Shown here: positions 56,284 through 62,240 of the stretch, one piece after another | Numbering within the stretch: position 1 is the stretch's first letter | Layout: every line of letters starts with the position of its first letter | DNA from: Oleisolibacter albus | GTDB taxonomy: Bacteria > Pseudomonadota > Alphaproteobacteria > Azospirillales > Azospirillaceae | Direction: 5' to 3' | Length of the DNA stretch: 64,000 bases | NCBI RefSeq assembly: GCF_003336875.1 | Contig: NZ_QGNJ01000015.1 | Coordinates: forward strand, 1-64,000 | Translations under genes and position numbers: made by a program | The notes under the pieces: generated by a model | What the model was told of the DNA's origin: nothing | Database searches by the model: none | Seen by the model: the letters and a program-made list of their open reading frames with translations, nothing else

Positions 56284-56442
56284 TCAGCTGCCAAAACTCC
56301 CATCATTACCAAAGGCCATGGAGTCGGCGGCGGTTTCGCTGATGTCGATGGCCCGCACAATCGGCGCGCACCACGCCCGACGTTCCGGGGATTTGGTTTC
56401 AGCGGCGGGTTCCGCCATCACGGTGTTGCGCTCAGAAGCCAT
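56284..56442 (-). CDS. Lasso-peptide-like precursor, copy 1
   Basis: 52 codons, too short for ordinary gene finding. The leader (residues 1-38) is nearly identical in all three copies, with W24-C-A-P27 in the place of the Tyr-x-x-Pro that lasso RRE proteins bind and I-D-I-S-E-T37-A38 before the tail; Pro-to-Thr spacing of ten and the central Asp match paeninodin-type leaders. The predicted core is ADSMAFGNDGSFGS: residue 1 Ala and Asp at 9 would close a nine-membered macrolactam. GGGAGACAC lies just upstream of the ATG. Function as a RiPP precursor is inferred; no processing enzymes are nearby. Confidence 0.65.
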   Translation of the reverse strand: MASERNTVMAEPAAETKSPERRAWCAPIVRAIDISETAADSMAFGNDGSFGS

Positions 56443-56492
56443 CGTATCGCTCGTGTCTCCCTGAATGATGCGGCACGATCATGGCCACAATC

Positions 56493-56520
56493 ATCATCCG
56501 AAAGGTCCGTATACCCACAA
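56493..56520 (-). promoter_or_regulatory. Promoter-like element of precursor copy 1
   Basis: TTGTGG, 16 bp, GATGAT, about 50 bp before the ATG and aligned with the better element of copy 3. The -10 is degenerate, so expression is probably weaker or needs an activator. Confidence 0.4.
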
Positions 56521-56776
56521 AGTTGTTGGTACAGCACTTCCCGTTATGGTCTGGGGGTGGGCAATGCTGGGCGGGAAAGAGCGGCCAGATCGGCGACGGT
56601 GTCGCCGCTGACCGGCAGGTCGGAGACCTAGCGGCGACGGGATGCGTCGCCAATCTCCACCGTATCCAAGCCGACCGCTGCCGGCTCGACGCGAGCATTC
56701 CGCCGCGGCCCCGCCCGGGTCGAGTTCGCGGCGAAGTGCAACCAGAACGAAGCAGCATCAGCGCCCGTATGGGCGA

Positions 56777-56935
56777 TCAGCTGTTAAAACCCGAATCAGG
56801 ACCCGGGCTGGAGGTGTCGGCGGCGGTTTCGCTGATGTCGATGGCCCGCACAATCGGCGCGCACCACGCCCGACGCTCCGGGGACTTGGTTTCAGCGACG
56901 GGTTCCACCATCACAGTGTTGCGTTCAGAAGCCAT
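56777..56935 (-). CDS. Lasso-peptide-like precursor, copy 2
   Basis: 52 codons, same leader as copy 1 except Val for Ala at residues 10 and 13. The predicted core is ADTSSPGPDSGFNS, different at most positions from copy 1 yet keeping Ala1, Asp2, Gly7, Asp9, Phe12 and Ser14. The start is 493 bp from copy 1. A small hairpin (56762-56775) directly follows the stop codon on the minus strand. It has its own promoter-like element (56989-57016). Confidence 0.65.
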   Translation of the reverse strand: MASERNTVMVEPVAETKSPERRAWCAPIVRAIDISETAADTSSPGPDSGFNS

Positions 56936-56988
56936 GGTATCCCTCGTATTTCCCTGAATGATGGATCACGGTCGCGTTCACATTGATC

Positions 56989-57016
56989 ATCATCCAAAAG
57001 ATCTGTCTACCCACAA
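56989..57016 (-). promoter_or_regulatory. Promoter-like element of precursor copy 2
   Basis: TTGTGG, 16 bp, GATGAT, same geometry as copy 1. A perfect 14-bp palindrome ACAGGAGTTCCTGT (57028-57041) lies just upstream and is not kept in the other units. Confidence 0.4.
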
Positions 57017-57270
57017 AAGCTATTGTTACAGGAGTTCCTGTTATGGTCTGTGGGTGGCGATGCAGAGCGGGAAAGAACGGCCAGATCGGCGACGGCGTCG
57101 CGGCTGACCGGCAGGTCAGTGACCTGGACGCGACGGGATGGGTCGCCAATCTCCACCGGACCCAACCCGACCGCTGCAGGCTCAACGCTGTCTTCCACCG
57201 CGGCCCCGCTCTTACCGAGCCCGGGTCAAAATGCAACCAGAAGAAGCAGCGTCAGCGCCCGTATGGACGA

Positions 57271-57429
57271 TCAGCTGCCAAAAGACCCATCAGACCCGCC
57301 GGTTAGGGTGTCGCCGGCGGTTTCGCTGATGTCGATGGAGCGCATGATCGGCGCGCACCACGCCCGACGCTCCGGAGACTTGGTTTCAGCGGCAGGTTCC
57401 GCCATCACGGTATTGCACTCAGCAGCCAT
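57271..57429 (-). CDS. Lasso-peptide-like precursor, copy 3
   Basis: 52 codons. The leader differs from copy 1 at residues 3 and 5 (Ala, Cys) and at Met29 and Ser31. The predicted core is GDTLTGGSDGSFGS with Gly1 and Asp9, the classic lasso ring pair. GGGGGATACC precedes the ATG, and this copy has the best promoter of the three (TTGTGG, 16 bp, TATAAT at 57483-57510). The start is 494 bp from copy 2. It is the copy most likely to be expressed. Confidence 0.68.
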   Translation of the reverse strand: MAAECNTVMAEPAAETKSPERRAWCAPIMRSIDISETAGDTLTGGSDGSFGS

Positions 57430-57482
57430 GGTATCCCCCGTATTTCCCTGAATGATGCGGCACGGTTGTGACAACATTGGTC

Positions 57483-57510
57483 ATTATACGAAAGTTTCGT
57501 CTATCCACAA
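57483..57510 (-). promoter_or_regulatory. Promoter of precursor copy 3
   Basis: TTGTGG and TATAAT separated by 16 bp, with the -10 about 54 bp before the ATG. It is a near-consensus sigma-70 -10 box. Confidence 0.6.
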
Positions 57511-57559
57511 AGTTATTGTTACGGCGCATCTCATTATGGCCTGGGGGGCAATGCGGGGC

Positions 57560-57891
57560 GGGAAGAACGGCCAGATCGGCAACGGTGTCACAGCTGACCG
57601 GCAGGTGGTGACCTTGCCATCGGACTTGGTGATCTCGATTTCCGGCCAATTGACGGTCATCCGCATCGGTGCCGCCGCGCAATGGCACGTCGCCGATCCA
57701 GCGATACCGGTGGATGCGCTTGTCGGCGCCATGCCCGACGGTCTCGCTCGGACTGTCGAGGTCGACGCCGGTCAGATACCCCGCCAGGGTCTTGTCGCTT
57801 ACCTGTTGCAGACCAGGAGAATGCTGCCATTCGCCGCCTGGATCGCAGCACACGGGAGCGGTCGCGCATAGCGGCCGTCACCGAGATCGCC
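57560..57891 (-). pseudogene. Decayed transposase fragment
   Basis: On the minus strand three frames carry consecutive pieces of one protein: GDLGDGRYARPLPCAAIQAA followed by NGSILLVC, then KTLAGYLTGVDLDSP and IHRYRWIGDVPLRGGTDA, then VNWPEIEITKSDGKVTT, and finally LPVSCDTVADLAVL. Read together they resemble the catalytic and C-terminal part of a DDE transposase of the kind with DVPLRDGEDA-x-x-VNW and TDLPV-x-x-DTVA blocks (ISNCY-like, from memory). At least two frameshifts and missing ends make it a remnant. Pieces of the same gene recur inside each peptide repeat unit. No terminal inverted repeats or target duplications were found. Confidence 0.55.
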
Positions 57892-57992
57892 CGACGACAG
57901 GCATCGGCCTCCTCCCAGCCCTCCGGATCAGCCTGCAACACCAATCATTGAGTGCCGCACATCATGCCCACGAACTTTAGAGACCCGAGCAA

Positions 57993-58994
57993 CTATTTCC
58001 CGACACCGTAAGAATCGACCAATGGCCCCAAAAGATCAGCCAAGGCTTTATGGGCATCCGGCGAGAAGTGAGACCATGCATCAATGAAGGGTGTTTCGAC
58101 CGTATCAAATGCATCGGACATATCAATGATCCGTGGATCCTGCCTCTCGACAATCAGGTGCCGAAGAGAATCGTAAGCGGGACGGAGCACCTCATATCGT
58201 GAGCGGATCACAGGATTGTTAAGGCCCTGCTCCGCTGTCAACGGGCGGCTGAAGTCAGTTGGCGCAATGACGATACGGACTGGAAGGTGCAGACTATCGG
58301 CTGTAGCCAGCATCGCCGACATCTCGCCATATATGGCCTGTGCAAGTGCGTTTGCCCGCTCTGGCTGTGCGCATGTGGCAAGAGCAGTTGTTTCCGTCTT
58401 CTCTGTGAGCTTTCTTCCAAAGGCAGCAAAGAGGCGCCCCAGCGCCAATTCATGCATTTTTTCCGGTCCCGGATCTCGCACCAAACATCTATCGCCGATT
58501 TCCAACAATCCCGTAACAACCAAAACCTGATCTATCGCAACACCCTTGTTATGCAAAAAAGAAAGCCGAATGCGATTACCGATAAGCGTCTCTCCCGGGG
58601 CTGCATAATTCATCACCTCCCAACCAGGATGATCCTGTTCGAGCAGCGTTGACACGACTTGTTTGTCCTGTACATGCATCCCGAACGCCTGTGACGCCCC
58701 AAGCATGAGAATGCGCCGTTGTGCCGGAAGAGCGTCGGCAGCGCGAGGCGCACGCCGACCATCGCCGGCAATTGTGAAGTCGGGGAACGCGATCGGTTTG
58801 GGCGTTCTGCCGATACCGGGATCCTGGGCCATATTTACGATGACAGATCTTGCCAACTCAGGTCGTTTTGCTCGTAAATCGGCAACAGAATCTCGAACCC
58901 ACCGTTGGGTGAATAAAAGGCCATCGACGATCCCATTCAGTAATGCCAGCAGGATCACGGTCTTCAGCAAAAAGTCCAAGGCTTTGGCGATCAT
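57993..58994 (-). CDS. SGNH-hydrolase-like protein, membrane-anchored
   Basis: 333 residues. One N-terminal membrane segment (LLKTVILLALLNGIVDGLLF) precedes an SGNH-like domain: ILMLGASQAFGMHV replaces the usual GDS-x-T-x-G block (Gly-Ala-Ser), NYAAPGETLIGN is block II-like, and the C-terminal WSHFSPDAHKALAD carries the expected His. Such proteins accompany MBOAT acyltransferases and transfer or remove acyl groups on surface glycans. It follows the MBOAT gene by 31 bp on the same strand. Codon use is visibly more AT-rich than in the flagellar genes. Confidence 0.7.
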   Translation of the reverse strand: MIAKALDFLLKTVILLALLNGIVDGLLFTQRWVRDSVADLRAKRPELARSVIVNMAQDPGIGRTPKPIAFPDFTIAGDGRRAPRAADALPAQRRILMLGASQAFGMHVQDKQVVSTLLEQDHPGWEVMNYAAPGETLIGNRIRLSFLHNKGVAIDQVLVVTGLLEIGDRCLVRDPGPEKMHELALGRLFAAFGRKLTEKTETTALATCAQPERANALAQAIYGEMSAMLATADSLHLPVRIVIAPTDFSRPLTAEQGLNNPVIRSRYEVLRPAYDSLRHLIVERQDPRIIDMSDAFDTVETPFIDAWSHFSPDAHKALADLLGPLVDSYGVGK

Positions 58995-59025
58995 TGCAGG
59001 CCTTCCGAATCAGAGGCTATAAGGA

Positions 59026-60390
59026 TCAAAAATCAAAATAATAAAAAGACGCAGGCTGGCTGGATGCCACGAGAGAGCAGGTCACAGTAACCACCATGCA
59101 AATCGGCGCACCGATCCAGGCTGGAATTACGTTTGCCATGCTGGTGATCCTGTCGCGGGTGTCAAGTCCGTGTAGCGCCAATGCCGTCACGCAAAGCCCA
59201 CACAACATGGGCCAGCCCGCAGGCGCGACGCCCCAACCATTGGCGCCAAAGAAGGCAAGCACCATGTCGCCGGCAACGCCCATTGTCGGCGCGCGGAACA
59301 TGGTCGCCGTCAACGCGAAAAATGTACAAGTATAAAGAACCCCGGATAATCGAAGCCATAAGCGACCCTTTTGGGTCAATCGACTGAAGCCGGTCCAATG
59401 TTCGACGACCAGGGCTGCACCGTGAGCAGCCCCCCACAGAACGAAATGCCAAGCGGCACCGTGCCATATTCCGGATACGACCATGGTCAGGAAGATCGCC
59501 AGTCTGGGTACGCTTCCACGAAACCGGCGGAACAGCGGCACGAAGACATAATCCCGCAACCATAATGTCAACGTGATGTGCCAGCGTCGCCAGAGTTCGG
59601 TCAGCGACGTTGCCAGATACGGTGAACGGAAATTTTCCGGAAAGTTAACGCCGAACAACATTGCCAATGCGATTGCCATGTCAGAATAGGCGCTGAAATC
59701 GCAATATATCTGTACCATGAATGCCAAAACGGCCAGCATGGCTTCGCCAGCACCCAGCATATCAACCCGCAAATACGCAGAATCGACATAAACTGCCAGA
59801 GGGTCCGCGATGACGACTTTCTTCACCACCCCAGCCGTGAATAGATAAAGTGCCGACATCACGGCCGCGCAATTTATGCGCATCCCTGGCAACTGCGGGA
59901 ACATCTGATGGCCGCGTAGGATCGGGCCCGCAATCAGATGCGGAAAGAAAGTCACATAAACAGAAATGGCGAGGAGCGACGGCGGCGGCTCCGTCTTGTC
60001 GCGGCGCGAATCAAGGATCAGGCTGACAATAGTGAAAGTAACAAATGAAACACCTAATGGCAATGTCCAGGGAGGCAATGTCCATTCAGTGCCAATCAAT
60101 CCGTCGAGTACAGATAAGAGAAAATGCGTGTATTTAAATCCTGCCAGCGGCAGAAGCACGGCAATGATGATAGCAGGCAGCGTCCTCGGCCATCGCCGGA
60201 CAATCCTGATACCGGCCCACGCCATCAGCACGAACATCACAATCAGCAACGCGTAGGGCGGATACCACCAAGCATAAAAGAATAGACTGGCAAGCGTCGT
60301 CCAGCCAAGACGAACACTTCCTTTGGTGATCGCAAAAACAGTCGCGAAAGCAGCAAGAAAAATAAAAAATTCATAATGATGGAACAGCAT
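59026..60390 (-). CDS. MBOAT-family O-acyltransferase (AlgI-like)
   Basis: 454-residue integral membrane protein with about ten to eleven helices. The AlgI/PatA pattern is clear: FVTFTIVSLILDSRRDK, FPHLIAGPILRGHQMFPQL, QIYCDFSAYSDMAIALAMLF, LTLWLRDYVFVPLF, and the active-site His in SGIWHGAAWHFVLWGAAHG. It moves acyl groups from the cytoplasm to an extracytoplasmic glycan or other acceptor, usually with an SGNH partner; two such partners flank it here. The acceptor is unknown. Confidence 0.92.
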   Translation of the reverse strand: MLFHHYEFFIFLAAFATVFAITKGSVRLGWTTLASLFFYAWWYPPYALLIVMFVLMAWAGIRIVRRWPRTLPAIIIAVLLPLAGFKYTHFLLSVLDGLIGTEWTLPPWTLPLGVSFVTFTIVSLILDSRRDKTEPPPSLLAISVYVTFFPHLIAGPILRGHQMFPQLPGMRINCAAVMSALYLFTAGVVKKVVIADPLAVYVDSAYLRVDMLGAGEAMLAVLAFMVQIYCDFSAYSDMAIALAMLFGVNFPENFRSPYLATSLTELWRRWHITLTLWLRDYVFVPLFRRFRGSVPRLAIFLTMVVSGIWHGAAWHFVLWGAAHGAALVVEHWTGFSRLTQKGRLWLRLSGVLYTCTFFALTATMFRAPTMGVAGDMVLAFFGANGWGVAPAGWPMLCGLCVTALALHGLDTRDRITSMANVIPAWIGAPICMVVTVTCSLVASSQPASFYYFDF

Positions 60391-60402
60391 CAGCCGAAAT
60401 CC

Positions 60403-61401
60403 TCAATTTGCATCAGACGACAGCATATAGAGGATTTTTTCAGAAATTGGCTTCTGCATTTTCGCAAAAGCAGCACCATTCAGATGGATATCATAACTTG
60501 ATACCCAGTATTTTTGGGCCGGCTCGCCCTTAAACAACGGGAAGAGATCAATGAAATTCCATCCATATCCTTCAGTGCGCCGCTGAATGATCTCGGTTGC
60601 AAAATCATATGGATAATTGATGAAGTCGTTTGTTTCGGGCATCATGGCAAACAGAACCTTGTAATCGCCTTTCGAGCGATCATCCGCGATGCTTCTGAAC
60701 GCGCGATCCAGAGAGGCGGTCATTTCTTGTCCAGTCCAGTGCCGACGGTAATAGGTTGTGAGATCCTCACGACCGCTGACCCCGCCAGCGACCTGACTGA
60801 TAAAAGACGATGCCAAGGCTGCCAACTGGCTGTTGCGCACCAACAGGGAGGCGCGCCCCTCTTGTTGAGGATCGGTCGCACGCATTGTCGGCAGGACAAC
60901 AAGCAGATCTGGGGACAGTTGAGCGTTCAGATCATGCCACCGGGCGGCAAGTTGCTCGAGATTCATGTTGCCAATGCCAGCATTCAGAACGGCGAAATCC
61001 GCCCCCAGCCGCTCCTGCAGCTGGCCAGCCAATGTCTCGGACTCTGGCACCCCCCAGCCAAAGGTCAGTGAATCGCCCAGCAACACAATAACCTTCTTGC
61101 CCTTCAGCATTCCCATATCCACATCCGGGCCACGCAATCCGAGATTGTTGATGCGGACATGGACATGCTGGAGATCGGCCGCGGTTCCCGGGCGATGCTC
61201 ATGCCCGGGCAGCCGCGCGGGCGTCGCCCGCTGCAGAAGATTGGCATAACGCCACATTTCAATAACGTAATGATCTTGGGACGATGTGGCGATCCGAACC
61301 AGCATCTCCCCGGCCGCGAATGCGAAAACAAGACTGAGGAGCAGCTTTGCCACCCGAATTCCAAGAGAGGCAGCCATAGACCCGGCATTGCCCGAAGACA
61401 T
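60403..61401 (-). CDS. SGNH/GDSL hydrolase-like protein, membrane-anchored
   Basis: About 332 residues from ATG 61401, chosen because AGGGA lies nine bases upstream (ATG 61410 and GTG 61440 are alternatives). An N-terminal anchor (VAKLLLSLVFAFAAGEMLV) is followed by VIVLLGDSLTFGWG with the catalytic Ser, LNAGIGNMNLEQL with Gly/Asn of blocks II and III, and SSYDIHLNGAAF with the Asp-x-x-His pair. All catalytic elements appear intact, unlike the paralogue at 57993. It lies 12 bp upstream of the MBOAT gene, pointing to an acyl-transfer pair. Confidence 0.82.
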   Translation of the reverse strand: MSSGNAGSMAASLGIRVAKLLLSLVFAFAAGEMLVRIATSSQDHYVIEMWRYANLLQRATPARLPGHEHRPGTAADLQHVHVRINNLGLRGPDVDMGMLKGKKVIVLLGDSLTFGWGVPESETLAGQLQERLGADFAVLNAGIGNMNLEQLAARWHDLNAQLSPDLLVVLPTMRATDPQQEGRASLLVRNSQLAALASSFISQVAGGVSGREDLTTYYRRHWTGQEMTASLDRAFRSIADDRSKGDYKVLFAMMPETNDFINYPYDFATEIIQRRTEGYGWNFIDLFPLFKGEPAQKYWVSSYDIHLNGAAFAKMQKPISEKILYMLSSDAN

Positions 61402-61495
61402 GATTAACATTCCCTTTCGCACGAAGGCGCTCTTATACACTTCGTACTGTCACATGGAGTTATAATTTTGTCTTCTATTCGCGCCGAAGCAGGAC

Positions 61496-61648
61496 TCAGA
61501 AAATTGTATATATGAAAGGCGCCCACGCGGTGCCCTGGCTAATGCCAATCAGAAAAGATGCGATAAGAAGAACGACAATCGCCGGTATGAATATAATTCG
61601 GGTCTTCTTGCTGAACAAAAACCTGAAAATTTCAAAAATTGTATCCAT
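61496..61648 (-). CDS. DUF5989-family small membrane protein
   Basis: 50 residues, found by reading the minus strand of the gap between the SGNH and SxtJ-like genes. A basic N-terminus (FRFLFSKKTR) is followed by one membrane helix (IIFIPAIVVLLIASFLIGIS) and the family-typical C-terminus QGTAWAPFIYTIF. DUF5989 proteins are almost always encoded next to SxtJ-like and NodU/CmcH-type carbamoyltransferase genes. AGAGGA precedes the ATG. It heads the leftward group DUF5989-SGNH-MBOAT-SGNH. Its function is not known. Confidence 0.85.
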   Translation of the reverse strand: MDTIFEIFRFLFSKKTRIIFIPAIVVLLIASFLIGISQGTAWAPFIYTIF

Positions 61649-61788
61649 CTTCCTCTCGCAATTTTATTTCCCGATTTTGCTTCCGTTGCGATCTTATGTG
61701 TCTATGCCTTCAGCTTTGTGTTTACAAGAATTCCCGATTTGGTTCAAGATAAAATCGCTGTCTGCCTGGAGTGCGTGGGGGAAATGGG

Positions 61789-62202
61789 ATGATTGATCCG
61801 ATGCCGATGCGACCGAAGGTGACGATGGGGTCTAATCGGTCGTTTGGACTGGTTTTCACGATTTTCTTCACTGTTATCGGGCTTTGGCCCCTGTCCGGTG
61901 GTAATCAGCCTAAATGGTCTGCGCTTTTCTTGGCTGCCGTCATATTGGCTCTGGCCCTTTTGATTCCCCGCATCCTCTACTGGCCCAATCGCGTCTGGTT
62001 CCTGTTTGGCACCCTTCTCCATCGTGTCATGTCACCGGTGACCATAGGCATCGTATATGTTTTTTCGGTGCTGCCACTGGGTATCCTTTTTGGTTTGCTG
62101 CGCAAGGATCCGCTTCGGCTGCGTTGGGATGCCAAGGCTGACAGCTATTGGGTTCCCCGAAATCCGCCATCGGCTTATGGCTCCATGCGGGATCAATTCT
62201 GA
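61789..62202 (+). CDS. SxtJ-like membrane protein
   Basis: 137 residues with three to four hydrophobic segments: SFGLVFTIFFTVIGLWPL, LFLAAVILALALLIP and VTIGIVYVFSVLPLGILFGLL, then a basic tail (LRLRWDAKADSYWVPRNP). This is the SxtJ family named from saxitoxin clusters and widespread beside carbamoyltransferases. ATG 61789 has GGGGGAAA upstream. It precedes the carbamoyltransferase by 38 bp, and the two were probably acquired together. Confidence 0.82.
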   Translation: MIDPMPMRPKVTMGSNRSFGLVFTIFFTVIGLWPLSGGNQPKWSALFLAAVILALALLIPRILYWPNRVWFLFGTLLHRVMSPVTIGIVYVFSVLPLGILFGLLRKDPLRLRWDAKADSYWVPRNPPSAYGSMRDQF

Positions 62203-62240
62203 CAATTCAACGCGCTTGTGAGAATAAGAGGCAACATATC

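Larger units (their letters stand above)
56284..57615 (-). repeat. Tandem repeat array, 493/494-bp units
   Basis: Two full units (56284-56776, 56777-57270) and a third that keeps the precursor and about 190 bp of upstream DNA. Each unit contains, in minus-strand order, a decayed transposase piece encoding a VTDLPVS-x-DxVADLA-like segment, a promoter-like element, the ribosome site and one precursor gene. Divergence is highest in the core codons and in the distal spacer. Confidence 0.8.

Noticed and set aside
56432-57236. Minus-strand open frames of about 105 codons within the repeat array
   Set aside because: They are Arg/Ser/Pro-rich, in a different frame from the transposase pieces, poorly conserved between units, and they overlap the promoter and start of the 52-codon genes.
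56069-57451. Plus-strand open frames carrying a repeated SxPAVSLMSM-like segment
   Set aside because: The segment is the exact antisense of the conserved leader codons of the precursor genes, and these frames lack ribosome sites.
56284-57615. CRISPR array reading of the periodic repeats
   Set aside because: The units are about 493 bp and contain genes; there are no 25-40-bp repeats with regular spacers.
61512-61796. Plus-strand open frame of 94 codons upstream of the SxtJ-like gene
   Set aside because: It is antisense to the DUF5989 gene, has no ribosome site and no recognisable domain; the minus strand gives a clear family match.
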